Below the pieces are notes generated by a model, which searched no databases, was not told where the DNA came from, and worked only from the letters and a program-made list of their open reading frames with translations. Position numbers and translations under genes: made by a program. From Bog-532 sp963742875 (GTDB lineage Bacteria > Actinomycetota > Actinomycetes > Streptosporangiales > Streptosporangiaceae), in the NCBI GenBank assembly GCA_963742875.1, contig CAVUNO010000001.1:186001-250000 (forward strand): DNA of 64,000 bases, given 5' to 3'. This document shows positions 1 through 9,069 of the stretch, one piece after another. The stretch's first letter is position 1. Each line of letters opens with the position of its first letter.

Positions 1-585
1 GACGCGCCGTGGCCCCCGCATTTCGTCCGGCAGGACGGCGAGGAGCCTCGCGTCCAGCCGTCCAAGCGGCGCGCGGGCCGCAAGGCCCCGGCCAAGAGTG
101 CGGCGGGCAAGAGTGCGGCGGACGTGTCCGGCGATACGGCGGCGGACGGTGCTGATGCGGACGCCGGAGCAGATGGAGCCGCATCAGATCCCCCCCGTAA
201 CGGGGCGCGCGGGCGGCGGAAGGCGGCCGCCGGGACGGACCAGGAGGAAAAGGTCCAGGCGGCGCCGGACCAGGCAGGTGGTGACTCGACCCCCCGGCCA
301 GCCGCCGGCCCGACCGGCCGGCGGCAGTCCAAGATGCCGCTGATCGAAATCGCCCGCGCGGCGACCAAGGCCGAGGCCATGGAGGGCCTGGAACGCTGGA
401 AGAGCCGGCATCCGGACGTTTGGCCGCACCTGGCTCCCGCCGACGTGCTCGTGGACTCGATGCGCGGCCGCAGCTACAGCTGGACGCGGATCCGGCTCAA
501 TCTGCAGCACGTTCCGGAAGCCGAACGCCCGTCACAGGAGCCACTCGAAGTCGATTACGACCCTTGGGGCCCCGGCGGCCGCTGA
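1..585 (+). CDS. C-terminal part of an unrecognised protein (5' end outside window)
   Basis: The frame is open from base 1 to a stop at 585, so the gene starts upstream of the window; an internal GTG at 124 could be mistaken for its start. The visible 194 residues start with a Pro/aromatic stretch (WPPHFVRQDGEEP), followed by a Lys/Ala/Arg/Asp-rich low-complexity segment of about 100 residues. The final folded part of about 80 residues contains PLIEIARAATKAEAM, DVLVDSMRGRSYSWTRIR and a closing DYDPWGP. The layout suggests a flexible linker ahead of a small C-terminal domain. I do not recognise the family firmly and assign no function. A stand-alone LigD-type polymerase lies 6 kb downstream, but nothing here links the two. 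Confidence 0.6.
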   Translation, partial: DAPWPPHFVRQDGEEPRVQPSKRRAGRKAPAKSAAGKSAADVSGDTAADGADADAGADGAASDPPRNGARGRRKAAAGTDQEEKVQAAPDQAGGDSTPRPAAGPTGRRQSKMPLIEIARAATKAEAMEGLERWKSRHPDVWPHLAPADVLVDSMRGRSYSWTRIRLNLQHVPEAERPSQEPLEVDYDPWGPGGR

Positions 586-634
586 TCCGGCGGCGACGCG
601 GGCGCGCCTTTCATGATCGTGGCGGGTGGGGCGG

Positions 635-1003
635 CTAAGGGGCCGGGCGCGGAACGTCGGCGAGGGCGGCGAGGCGCTTGGGCGCGATCAGCCGGTAGCT
701 GTCGACCAGCAGCACGGCGATCTCGCCCCAGTCCTGGTCGACATCCAGCCGCGTGCCCACCCAGCCCTTGGAGCCGACGTACGGGGGCACGTAGAACCGT
801 TCCGGATCGTCCCCGACCAGTGCCTCCTGGACCCCGGCGGCGGCCTTGAACGTCATGGCGGTTCGATCCTCGCCGATCATGACGAACATCTTGTCGCGGA
901 CCCGGAACGCCGGGGACGTATGACCGCCGAACGACTTCTCGGTCGCCTCGGGCAGCGCGAGGCAGATCTCCCGGACCCGGGCCACCGCATCAAGCTCGCT
1001 CAC
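635..1003 (-). CDS. MmcQ/YjbR-family protein
   Basis: This 122-residue protein matches the compact MmcQ/YjbR fold (CyaY-like, DUF419) in length and layout. It has an N-terminal helix with ALPEATEKSFG, a central strand set FRVRDKMFVMIGED and TAMTFKA, and the C-terminal GSKGWVGTRLD followed by a helix ending in LIAPKRLAAL. Members are called DNA-binding-like, but their biochemical role is poorly known. The start is a GTG at 1003 with only a weak ribosome site. It is a lone gene, convergent with the partial gene to its left and divergent from recQ. Family call is good; function is open. Confidence 0.8.
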   Translation of the reverse strand: MSELDAVARVREICLALPEATEKSFGGHTSPAFRVRDKMFVMIGEDRTAMTFKAAAGVQEALVGDDPERFYVPPYVGSKGWVGTRLDVDQDWGEIAVLLVDSYRLIAPKRLAALADVPRPAP

Positions 1004-1105
1004 CTGAGCGATGCTAGCCCGGCGGGATTACTCGACCTCCTCCTCCTAGCATTTGCTGCTGCGCGCCGTCGGGGTATGCCCGGCACTTATACGCCACCCT
1101 CACCC

Positions 1106-1396
1106 CTACAGGATTCCCGCATTGACCGTAAACGATGGGTGACACGCCGTACGCCATTCCTCCCCTGCGTAAATGACAGGGCATCCTGGCAAGGTGTTTG
1201 GTGACTCGTACCGCTCACGCGGGTAGTCGAGCTGCGCACTGAGTTCGCTGAGCTTGAGGTCGGTGTGCTCCTGGGCGGTGATGGCCAGGTCGGCGAGCCG
1301 GCGGTACTCGTCGGCCAGCTGGCGGTATTGCTTCCCGCCGGTCGCCCAGATAATTGCCGTCTCGGCTGGTGCCCTGGTCTGCGGGCGCTGGCCCAC
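1106..1396 (-). CDS. Possible small coiled-coil ORF or gene remnant
   Basis: On the minus strand upstream of recQ, a frame starting at a GTG at 1396 encodes a plausible amphipathic helix (GGKQYRQLADEYRRLADLAI, then TDLKLSELSAQLDYPRERYE). It degenerates after about residue 60 into sequence with no protein-like pattern. The helix resembles small heptad-containing actinobacterial proteins, which supports a real gene or a decayed one whose 3' end is lost. There is no clear ribosome site, and the 5' part lies against the recQ promoter region. It could also be chance. Confidence 0.25.
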   Translation of the reverse strand: MGQRPQTRAPAETAIIWATGGKQYRQLADEYRRLADLAITAQEHTDLKLSELSAQLDYPRERYESPNTLPGCPVIYAGEEWRTACHPSFTVNAGIL

Positions 1397-1426
1397 GCTG
1401 ACGGTGGCGGGCCGTAGGATCGCGGC

Positions 1427-3412
1427 GTGGCAGCAGTCGCGGAGACCGGCTTCGGCAGCGCGGGGGCGGCAGATGACCGGCCGCTGGAGATGTTGCGGCG
1501 GGTATTCGGGTACGAGAGGTTCCGGGGTCGGCAGCGGGAGATCATCGAGCACGTGGCCGGCGGGGGCGACGCGCTCGTGCTCATGCCGACCGGCGGCGGC
1601 AAGTCCCTGTGCTATCAGATCCCCGCGCTCGTCCGTGCGGGCACCGGCGTGGTCATCTCACCGCTTATCGCGCTGATGCAGGACCAGGTGGACGCGCTGA
1701 CCGCGCTGGGTGTGCGGGCCGGGTTCCTCAACTCCACCCAGCAGGCCAGCGAGCGGCGGCGGGTCGAGGCCGCGTTCCTGGCGGGCGAGCTCGACCTGCT
1801 CTACCTGGCGCCGGAGCGGCTAAGGGCCGAATCGGCCGTGCGGTTGCTCGACCGCGGAAAGATCTCGCTGTTCGCCATCGACGAGGCGCACTGCGTGGCG
1901 CAGTGGGGGCACGACTTCCGGCCGGACTACCTCGAGCTGTCCACGCTGCACGAGCGCTGGCCGGACGTGCCGCGGATCGCGCTGACCGCGACGGCCACGC
2001 AGGCCACCCGGGCCGAGATCGCGACCCGGCTCAACCTGGACGGGGCCCGGCACTTCGTCTCCAGCTTCGACCGGCCGAACATCGGCTACCGGATCGTGCT
2101 GAAGAACGAGCCGCGCAGGCAACTGCTGGACCTCCTCCGCACCGAGCACCCAGGTGAGGCCGGCATCGTGTACTGCCTGTCCCGGGCGTCGGTGGACAAG
2201 ACCGCTGAGTTCCTGACCGGCCAGGGAATCCCGGCGCTGCCCTACCACGCGGGACTGGACGCCGGCACCCGCGCCGCGCACCAGGCGCGCTTCCTGCGCG
2301 AAGACGGGCTGATCATGGTGGCGACGATCGCGTTCGGCATGGGGATCGACAAGCCGGACGTGCGGTTCGTCGCCCACCTGGACATGCCGCGATCCGTCGA
2401 GGGCTACTACCAGGAGACCGGCCGGGCCGGGCGGGACGGGCTGCCGTCGGTCGCGTGGCTCGCCTACGGGCTGTCCGATGTCGTGCAGCAGCGCCGGATG
2501 ATCGACACCTCCCCCGGCGACGACGCCCACCGCCGCCGTCTCGCCACTCACCTGGACGCGATGCTGGCCCTGTGCGAGACGGCGGAGTGCCGCCGGGCGC
2601 AGATGCTGGCCTACTTCGGCGAGCAGGCTCCCGCCTGCGGCAACTGCGACACCTGCGCGGCGCCGCCGCAGGTCTGGGACGGCACGGTCGCAGCGCAGAA
2701 GTTCCTGTCGGCGGTGTACCGGCTGGCCCGGGAGCGGGGCCAGAGGTTTGGCGCCGGCCATATCATCGACATTCTGACCGGCAAGAAGACACCGAAGGTG
2801 GCCGAATACGGCCATGACCGGCTGAGCGTCTTCGGGGTGGGCAGCGACCTGCGCGAGCCCGAGTGGCGGGGCGTCGCGCGGCAGTTGCTGGCGCAGGGGC
2901 TGCTCGGCGTGGAGGGCGACTTCGGCGTGCTGACACTGACCGGGGCCAGCGCGGCCGTGCTGCGCCGGGAACGCGAGATCATGCTGCGGCGCGAGCCCGA
3001 GCGGGTCCGGGCGCCCCGGCCCGGCCGCTCGTCGCGGGCCGGGGCGGGCGCAGCCGCGGCGGGCGGGACCGGCGGCGCGGCCGGCGCGGACCTGACCCCG
3101 GATGCGGCTAAGGTCTTCGAGCGGCTGCGCGAATGGCGCGCGGGCGCGGCGCGGGAGCAGAACGTCCCGGCCTACGTGATCTTCAACGACGCGACGCTGC
3201 GGCAGATCGCGGCGGAGAAACCATCGACGCTAAACGGACTATTTGGCATCAATGGCGTCGGCGAGGTCAAACTGTCAAAGTACGGGCAGCAGGTCCTCGA
3301 CGTTCTCGCCGCCCAGGTGTTACGTCTGGGACGTCTTCATCCCCAGGCCGGCCGCGCTGACATTCCCGGGTCGGCAGCCGGTTCTACGACTAGCGGTACC
3401 AAATCGGTATGA
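1427..3412 (+). CDS. recQ: ATP-dependent DNA helicase RecQ
   Basis: A 661-residue superfamily 2 helicase, which unwinds DNA 3'-5' during repair and fork rescue. Visible motifs in order: motif 0 region GYERFRGRQREII (28-40), Walker A MPTGGGKS (53-60), motif II DEAH (152-155) followed by the RecQ aromatic-rich loop CVAQWGHDFRP, motif III TATAT, and motif VI YYQETGRAGRDG. A zinc-binding cluster of cysteines follows (CETAEC ... CGNCDTC), then the winged-helix RQC domain, a Gly/Ala-rich linker and a C-terminal HRDC domain (about 560-635) with FNDATLRQIA and GINGVGEVKLSKYG. The length fits bacterial RecQ. The start is GTG at 1427. Monocistronic, with no SOS-type operator seen. Confidence 0.95.
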   Translation: MAAVAETGFGSAGAADDRPLEMLRRVFGYERFRGRQREIIEHVAGGGDALVLMPTGGGKSLCYQIPALVRAGTGVVISPLIALMQDQVDALTALGVRAGFLNSTQQASERRRVEAAFLAGELDLLYLAPERLRAESAVRLLDRGKISLFAIDEAHCVAQWGHDFRPDYLELSTLHERWPDVPRIALTATATQATRAEIATRLNLDGARHFVSSFDRPNIGYRIVLKNEPRRQLLDLLRTEHPGEAGIVYCLSRASVDKTAEFLTGQGIPALPYHAGLDAGTRAAHQARFLREDGLIMVATIAFGMGIDKPDVRFVAHLDMPRSVEGYYQETGRAGRDGLPSVAWLAYGLSDVVQQRRMIDTSPGDDAHRRRLATHLDAMLALCETAECRRAQMLAYFGEQAPACGNCDTCAAPPQVWDGTVAAQKFLSAVYRLARERGQRFGAGHIIDILTGKKTPKVAEYGHDRLSVFGVGSDLREPEWRGVARQLLAQGLLGVEGDFGVLTLTGASAAVLRREREIMLRREPERVRAPRPGRSSRAGAGAAAAGGTGGAAGADLTPDAAKVFERLREWRAGAAREQNVPAYVIFNDATLRQIAAEKPSTLNGLFGINGVGEVKLSKYGQQVLDVLAAQVLRLGRLHPQAGRADIPGSAAGSTTSGTKSV

Positions 3413-3515
3413 ATTAGCCAGTGAGCAGACACCGGCCAGCCCCAGCGCGTCCACCGGTTCGTCACCTTCCCGACAACCTGTCTAGCCATGATGTGGACCA
3501 ATCCAGCCACAATCG

Positions 3516-4448
3516 ATGGCTTTCGCCCGCTATATGGCCTGGGCACGGGAGGGAAGGGCCAACTACGGCACGATCATGAAGGACTTCACCGCCAAGTACG
3601 GCATCAAGATCACCGACGCCAACCCCGAGGGCTCCAGCGGGCAGGAGATCGCCGCCGTGGAGTCGCTCAAGGGCCAAAGCCGCGCTCCTGACGTGGTCGA
3701 CGTCGGATCGGCGTTCGCAGTTGAGGGCGCCACCGACCATCTGTGGGCGCCGTACAAGGTGGCGAACTGGAACGACATCCCGGCCGACGCCAAGGACGCC
3801 AATGGCGACTGGTACGCCGACTATGGCGGCTACGTGGCCATTGGCTACAACCCGGCCAAGGTGACGCCTGCCCCGACCTCGTTTGCGAGCCTGACCAACC
3901 CGGCCTACAAGAACATGATCGCGCTCAACAACAGCCCGACAACTGCCAGCGCGGCCTTCTCAGCCGTCTACGCCGCGGCGCTGGCCAACGGCGGCTCGCT
4001 GAGCAACATCGAGCCGGGCATCAAGTACTTCGCCCACCTGAAGGCGATCGGTAACTTCGTTCCGACTTCCACCGGCGGTATAACCACGGTTGAGAACGGC
4101 ACGACGCCCATCTTCATCTGGTGGGATTACCTGCTGGCTTCCGAGGTCGTGCCGGTAGTCAAGGGATTCAAGATCGTGATCCCGTCCGACGCGAGCTACG
4201 CTGCGTACTACGATCAGGCGATCAGCGCCACCGCGCCAGACCCGGCGGCGGCCAGGCTCTGGGAGGAATACCTCTACTCGACCACGGGCCAGAACCTGTG
4301 GCTCGAGGGCTTCGCCCGGCCTATCGAACTGCCGACCCCTGGTCGCCGACGGAACCGTGAACAAGGCCGCCTATGCGGCGCTACCACCGGCCCCGTCCGG
4401 CGCAGTGACGTTCCCGACGGAGGCCCAGCAGAATGCGGCCGAGGCTGA
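3516..4448 (+). pseudogene. Decayed ABC substrate-binding protein, spermidine/putrescine type
   Basis: The protein resembles extracellular solute-binding proteins of polyamine/iron-type importers (DFTAKYGIKITDANP, WYADYGGYVAIGYNP, GTTPIFIWWDYLL). It lacks a signal peptide: homology starts abruptly near ANYGTIMKDF and the residues before it are not family-like, so the 5' end is lost. Near the end, a CCCC run at 4336-4339 shifts the frame; removing one C restores LPTLVADGTVNKAAYAALPP in the frame that begins at 4357. That corrected frame stays open into the following ATPase gene, so the native stop is also gone. With no permease nearby, this looks like the remnant of a binding-protein/ATPase/permease operon. 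Confidence 0.75.
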
Positions 4449-4557
4449 TGCTCATCGTGGCGGTCGGCAGCTGGAGCGCACGCAAGCGCGGCGGTGCCCA
4501 GGTAACCCTGTTTACTGTCGCCCCTGGGGAATCCAGCCAAACCGCAGGAGAGCCGGA

Positions 4558-5739
4558 ATGACCACGAACACAGCCGGGAACACCGCCGCGGCCGGCCGCA
4601 TCCGGCACGAGGGCGGGACCGGCGGGACCGGCGTGGTGCTGCAGGACCTGAAGCGGTCGTTCGGGACGACCCGGGCGCTTGACGGGCTGTCGCTGGAGAT
4701 CGCACCCGGCGAATTTGTCGCGCTGCTCGGCCCGTCGGGCTGCGGCAAGACCACGGCGCTGCGCATCCTGGCCGGCTTCGAGTCTGCCGATCGCGGCTCG
4801 GTGCTGGTCGACGGGCGAAACATGTCGGCGGTCCCGGCCGCCCGCCGGGACATGGGGATGGTGTTCCAGAGCTACAGCCTGTTCCCGAACATGTCGGCGC
4901 TGGACAATGTGGCGTTCGGCCTGCGCATGCGCAAGAAGAGCGCGGCCCAGCGGCGCAGCCAGGCGACAGAACTGCTGGAGATGGTCGGGCTCGCCGACCA
5001 GGCGCGGCAGTTCCCGCATCAACTGTCGGGTGGCCAGCAGCAGCGGGTCGCACTGGCGCGGGCGCTGGCCATCGAGCCAAGTGTCCTGCTGCTCGACGAG
5101 CCGCTGTCCGCGCTGGACGCCAAGGTACGCGTCCAGCTCCGCGAGCAGATCCGCTCCCTGCAGCAGCGCCTGCACACGACCACGCTGTTCGTCACGCACG
5201 ACCAGGAAGAGGCGCTGTCCATGGCGGACCGGGTCGGCGTGATGCGTGACGGCCGGCTCGAGCAGGTCGCGGCGCCGGGCGAGCTGTACGCGCACCCCGC
5301 CACGGCGTTCGTCGCGGAGTTCGTCGGCACGATGAACCGGATCCCCGGGGAGCTGGAGGGTGACGGGCGCGTCCACGTGCTCGGGTCCACGCTGCCAACG
5401 AAGGCAGACCAGCTCGACGGGTCTGGGGGTGCCAGTGGGTCCGAGGGGACTGGAGGGGCCAGCGGACCTAAGGGAGCCAGCGGGTCCGGTGGGGCCAGCA
5501 GGTCCGGCCCCGTGGACGTGCTGGTCCGGCCGGAGGATCTGCGCCTCACGGCCACGTCGGCCGGGAGCGGCATCGTGACGATCGCTACCTTCCTCGGCTC
5601 ACTGACCCGGGTCAGCGTGCTGCTGTCGGAGGACGTGACGGTCCAGGTTGACGTGCCCAGCACCGAGGCGCCCGCGCCCGGCGCACCGGTGGAGGTGAAG
5701 ATGATGGACGCGCCGGTGCTGGTCACGGAACGGCGCTGA
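4558..5739 (+). CDS. ABC transporter ATP-binding protein, PotA/FbpC type
   Basis: This 393-residue ATPase energises import through a separate permease. It has Walker A GPSGCGKT (58-65), Q-loop Q104, signature LSGGQ (156-160), Walker B LLLDEP (177-182) and switch H214, then a C-terminal TOBE-type regulatory domain with VLVRPEDLRL. The ATG at 4558 follows GGAGAGCC and is preferred over the open frame further upstream. A Gly/Ser/Ala-rich insert (about residues 287-317) sits inside the C-terminal region. The partner binding protein upstream is broken and no permease follows, so the gene may be an orphan or serve permeases elsewhere. All catalytic residues are intact. Confidence 0.9.
   Translation: MTTNTAGNTAAAGRIRHEGGTGGTGVVLQDLKRSFGTTRALDGLSLEIAPGEFVALLGPSGCGKTTALRILAGFESADRGSVLVDGRNMSAVPAARRDMGMVFQSYSLFPNMSALDNVAFGLRMRKKSAAQRRSQATELLEMVGLADQARQFPHQLSGGQQQRVALARALAIEPSVLLLDEPLSALDAKVRVQLREQIRSLQQRLHTTTLFVTHDQEEALSMADRVGVMRDGRLEQVAAPGELYAHPATAFVAEFVGTMNRIPGELEGDGRVHVLGSTLPTKADQLDGSGGASGSEGTGGASGPKGASGSGGASRSGPVDVLVRPEDLRLTATSAGSGIVTIATFLGSLTRVSVLLSEDVTVQVDVPSTEAPAPGAPVEVKMMDAPVLVTERR
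5416..5508 (+). repeat. Gly/Ser/Ala linker repeat inside the PotA-type ATPase
   Basis: Degenerate units of the kind GGASGS/GGASGP, each about 15-18 bp, encode a 31-residue flexible insert between the two halves of the C-terminal TOBE region. Family members normally have a short loop here. The repeat is in frame and does not disturb catalytic motifs. Confidence 0.7.
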
Positions 5740-5925
5740 AACGGCTCCGAAATATGCTGAAATAGGGCTGAAATGGCGCTGCCGCAATGAGCCGAACGGC
5801 CCCGGCCGGGGGGACTTCGCCAGCTGTTACGGACCAGGGGCGCGGGCCACGCTAAAAGGAAAGGGAAGGAAAGGTACCCGGCGCCAAGCCCGCTGAGGCC
5901 GCCGGGTCTACTCCGGGAGACCGCT

Positions 5926-6351
5926 ATGCCAGGTCAGTCGATCGATCACGCTGGGCTTGAGACGCTCTCCTTCGATACGTGCCTGCAGCTGATGGCGTCG
6001 GTGCCGGTCGGGCGGGTCGGCTTTGTCGCCGGCGGCGAGGTGCTGGTCCTGCCGGTGAACCATCTTGTCGACGGGCAGGATGTGATCTTCCGGACGGCGC
6101 ACGGATCGAAGCTCTACGCGACGCAGGGGCAGCAGCCGATCACGTTCGAAGCCGACGATTACGACGAGGAGACGCACTCCGGGTGGAGCGTCGTCATGAA
6201 CGGCCGGGCCGAACCGGTGGACGAGGAGGCCGAGGTGGACCGGCTCGGCCGGGCCGGCCTCCGGCCGTGGGTCAGCAATGTGGAGCGGCCGTTCTGGATC
6301 CGGATTCGCCCGACGTCGGTGACCGGGCGGCGGATCCCGCAGGCCACTTAG
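5926..6351 (+). CDS. Pyridoxamine 5'-phosphate oxidase-fold protein
   Basis: A 141-residue split-barrel flavin/F420-binding type protein. The pattern is typical: LSFDTCLQLMASVPVGRVGFV at the N-terminus, VLPVNHLVDGQDVIFRTAHGSKL (strands plus the phosphate-contacting Gly-Ser-Lys), VTFE-like strand ITFEADDYDE, and GWSVVMNGRAEPV before the terminal IRIRPTSVTGRRI. Such small PPOX proteins are diverse reductases or flavin-binding proteins, and substrate cannot be inferred. It starts with ATG at 5926 and is a single gene between the transporter remnant and the convergent LigD-type gene. Confidence 0.85.
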   Translation: MPGQSIDHAGLETLSFDTCLQLMASVPVGRVGFVAGGEVLVLPVNHLVDGQDVIFRTAHGSKLYATQGQQPITFEADDYDEETHSGWSVVMNGRAEPVDEEAEVDRLGRAGLRPWVSNVERPFWIRIRPTSVTGRRIPQAT

Positions 6352-6385
6352 GCGGGTGCGGCGGGTGCGGGGCTCGGCGCTTGCG

Positions 6386-7336
6386 TCAGGCACGGCGGGC
6401 GCGGGCCCGGCGCTTGCCCTCGTGCATGGCCTGGACGCGGGGGATGGGGATGGTGTGCCCCTCTTCGACCAGCTCGGCGCTGAGCGGCTGCGGTGCGGGC
6501 ATCAGGCTGGCCCACGGATCGCTCCCAGCGAGCCGAGGGACCGCCGTGTGCACGGTGAAATCGCCGGGTATGACGCGGTCCAGTTCCTCCCAGGGGACCG
6601 GGAACAACACCGTCGTGCCCGGCCGCAGGCGCGGGCTGTACGCGGCCACGACCGTGGCCCCGCCGGCCCGGGTGGAGTCGATGAACACCTTGCCCTCACG
6701 GTCTTCCCGGATGAAGGCCGTGGTCGCGAGCGCGGGATCGAGACGCTCGGCCCGGGCACTGATCGCGCGGGTGGCCGCCGCCGCGTCCACGGCCGTCACC
6801 CCGCCGTCCAGCGGCACAAACACGTGCACGCCCTTGGCGCCGCTGGTCTTGACCGCGCCCGCCAGGCCCACGTCGGCCAGCGCCTGGCGGACCAGATGCG
6901 CCGCGCGAACCGCCAGGCCGAACGCGTCCGCGGACGGAGGGTCGATGTCGAGTATGAGGTGGGTCGGATGGTCCCATTCCCCGGCCCGGACGAGGCCGGG
7001 ATGGTATTCGACGGCGCGCTGGTTGGCGAACCACATCAGCGTCCGGTGGTCGTTGCACAGTGCGTAGGAAACCTCGCGCTTGGAGGCTTCGGCCCACACC
7101 GTGACCGTCTGCACCCACGACGGGGTGTACTTGGGCACGTTCTTCTGCATGAACGGCGCCTGGCCCCGCAGCGCCCGGATCACGGACAGCGGCCGATCGG
7201 CCAGCACCGGCAGGATCTGGTCGCTCACCGCGTCCAGGTAGTCCACCAGATCCCGCTTGGTGGCCTCCGCCCCGCCGAAGAGCGGCTGGTCAAGGTTGGT
7301 CAGCGGGACCCCGTCCCGTTCGTCGTCCCCGCTCAT
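6386..7336 (-). CDS. LigD-type polymerase/primase domain protein (stand-alone)
   Basis: At 316 residues this is the polymerase domain of bacterial NHEJ ligase LigD (archaeo-eukaryotic primase fold) as a separate protein. It has the family N-terminus with LTNLDQPLFGGAEATKRDLVDYLD, RALRGQAPFMQKNVPKYTPSWV, the catalytic acidic pair in LDIDPP (D130, D132), and the nucleotide-binding SGAKGVHVFVPL (165-176). In other bacteria this domain adds nucleotides at breaks with Ku and a ligase. Neither ku nor a ligase domain is present nearby. ATG at 7336 is chosen, since residues upstream are not family-like. Convergent with the PPOX gene, leaving 34 bp between stops. Confidence 0.88.
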   Translation of the reverse strand: MSGDDERDGVPLTNLDQPLFGGAEATKRDLVDYLDAVSDQILPVLADRPLSVIRALRGQAPFMQKNVPKYTPSWVQTVTVWAEASKREVSYALCNDHRTLMWFANQRAVEYHPGLVRAGEWDHPTHLILDIDPPSADAFGLAVRAAHLVRQALADVGLAGAVKTSGAKGVHVFVPLDGGVTAVDAAAATRAISARAERLDPALATTAFIREDREGKVFIDSTRAGGATVVAAYSPRLRPGTTVLFPVPWEELDRVIPGDFTVHTAVPRLAGSDPWASLMPAPQPLSAELVEEGHTIPIPRVQAMHEGKRRARARRA

Positions 7337-7647
7337 CCGCCCAGCTTGGCATCGATTCCGCTCCACGGCCAGCGCGAACGGCAGACGGAATCGCCGCTGG
7401 ACTTACCAAGATCTTCACCCGCCTGCGCGGGCTGATTCCCGGCGGGCACGACGCGAAGAAGACAGAGCATGAGCTGGACATGGAACGGGAAGGAGGCGGC
7501 CCGGCACACCGGGAGCGGTGCGCTGGCCCGCACGGGCGACCGGGCGCGCAGCGGAGCCGAGCGGACAACGCGGACCGGGGCGAACTGGTGCGGCGGGAGG
7601 GCGACAGGGCAAGATAGGGCCATGCGACCTCGCAGCGAAAGTTAAGC

Positions 7648-8250
7648 ATGGTCTTCACGAGAGGGTTCCGCGGGCGCCGGCCTCGTGACCCGCGGCTGCC
7701 ACCCGGTCAGTACGACGTGGGCACGGACTGGCCCGTCCTCACCGCCGAAGCCACCCCAACCCTGTCCCCCGCTACCTGGTCCTTCAACATCGAGGGACTG
7801 GTCGAGCAGCCGGTCAAATGGACCTGGGACGAGATCCGGGCGCTGCCGGGCTCGGACTACGCGGGCGACATCCACTGCGTCACGACCTGGTCGAAGCTGG
7901 GCGTCTCGTTCCACGGTGTGTCCGTCGACACGCTGCTGGCGGCAGCCCGGCCGATGCCGCCGGCCAGCTTTGTGCTGGCCACGTCGCACACCGGCTATAC
8001 GACCAACCTCCCGCTGGCCGACGTGACCGGCGGCAAGGCGTGGGTGGTGTGGGACTTTGAGGGGCGGCCGCTGGCCAAGGAGCATGGCGGCCCGGCCCGG
8101 CTGCTCGTCCCGCACCTGTACTTCTGGAAGAGCGCCAAGTGGGTGTCCGGGCTCCGGCTGCTCGACCACGACGAACCCGGCTTCTGGGAGCGCAACGGCT
8201 ATCACGACCGCGGTGACCCCTGGCTCGAGCAGCGCTACCAAGGGGACTGA
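7648..8250 (+). CDS. Sulfite oxidase-like molybdopterin oxidoreductase
   Basis: A 200-residue catalytic domain of the sulfite oxidase/YedY (MsrP) superfamily. The molybdenum ligand is most likely C77 in GDIHCVTTWSKLG. Other hallmarks are FNIEGLVEQPVKWTWDEI, FVLATSHTGYTTNLPL, GGPARLLVPHLYFWKSAKWV and the C-terminal GFWERNGYHDRGDPW. There is no Tat signal or dimerisation domain, so it is probably cytoplasmic. The next gene, 8 bp downstream, is a flavin reductase lacking an iron-sulfur domain, and the pair probably forms an electron-transfer module. The physiological substrate is not known for this subfamily. Confidence 0.9.
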   Translation: MVFTRGFRGRRPRDPRLPPGQYDVGTDWPVLTAEATPTLSPATWSFNIEGLVEQPVKWTWDEIRALPGSDYAGDIHCVTTWSKLGVSFHGVSVDTLLAAARPMPPASFVLATSHTGYTTNLPLADVTGGKAWVVWDFEGRPLAKEHGGPARLLVPHLYFWKSAKWVSGLRLLDHDEPGFWERNGYHDRGDPWLEQRYQGD

Positions 8251-8258
8251 CCGGCGCC

Positions 8259-8999
8259 GTGACCGAGCAGCTCAGCGAGTCCGGCCCGCCCGGCTCATTT
8301 CCCCCGCCCGGCAAATGGCAGATGGCCCGGGTCACCGAGATCCGCCCGGAGACACCGACGGCCAAGACGTTCCGGCTGGCGCTGAGCGAGCCGACGCCTT
8401 ACCTGGCCGGCCAGCATTTCCTGATCCGGCTCACCGCCCCGGACGGATACCGGGCCCAGCGCTCCTACTCGGTCGCCTCCGCACCCGGCGATTCCGGTGA
8501 GATCGAGCTGACCGTGGAGCATCTGCCAGACGGCGAGGTCTCCTCGTTCCTGCACGAAGTGGTCATGGTCGGGGACAAGCTCGAGGTGCGCGGGCCCATC
8601 GGCGGCTGGTTCGTCTGGCGGGGGACCACACCGGCCGTACTGATCGGCGGCGGCTCGGGGGTCGTCCCGCTCATGGCCATGCTGCGGCTCGCGCGCCAGA
8701 CCGGGCGGGCCGACTTGGTGAACCTCGTCGTCTCGGTCCGCCGGCCGGAGGAGCTCTACTACGCCGCGGAACTGCCGGGCCCGGAGACGACGATCATCTA
8801 CACCCGTTCCACCCCGCCGTCCTGGCCCCGCCCGGCCGGGCGGCTGTCCCCTGCTGACCTGCCGGGACCGCTGAATCCGGGGGCCACCGGGTTCGTGTGC
8901 GGCTCATCCGGCTTCGCCGACGCCGCGACGGCCGTACTCCGCAAAGCGGGTCTGCCGGTCGAGCGAATCAGGGTTGAGCGGTTCGGCCCGACCGGCTAG
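8259..8999 (+). CDS. Ferredoxin-NADP reductase-type FAD oxidoreductase
   Basis: This 246-residue two-domain flavoprotein has the FAD-binding RxYS motif (R68-S71 in AQRSYSVAS) and the NAD(P)-binding GGGSGVVPLMAM (130-141). It ends with FVCGSSGFADAATAVLRKAG, without the C-terminal 2Fe-2S domain found in many phthalate-type reductases. The GTG start at 8259 lies 8 bp after the stop of the molybdenum oxidoreductase, indicating co-transcription. The inferred role is to shuttle electrons between NAD(P)H and the molybdenum partner; direction and substrate are unknown. Confidence 0.9.
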   Translation: MTEQLSESGPPGSFPPPGKWQMARVTEIRPETPTAKTFRLALSEPTPYLAGQHFLIRLTAPDGYRAQRSYSVASAPGDSGEIELTVEHLPDGEVSSFLHEVVMVGDKLEVRGPIGGWFVWRGTTPAVLIGGGSGVVPLMAMLRLARQTGRADLVNLVVSVRRPEELYYAAELPGPETTIIYTRSTPPSWPRPAGRLSPADLPGPLNPGATGFVCGSSGFADAATAVLRKAGLPVERIRVERFGPTG

Positions 9000-9069
9000 G
9001 CGCCCGGGACCGGCCGCAGACAGCCAGCGGGCCACCCGGGCAGACCGCGCAGCGGCGGCGCCCCGAGGG

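Noticed and set aside
7396..7617. Plus-strand frame reading IFTRLRGLIPGGHDAKKTEH
   Set aside because: It looks protein-like for about 35 residues but has no ATG, GTG or TTG start in frame and then becomes Arg-rich noise.
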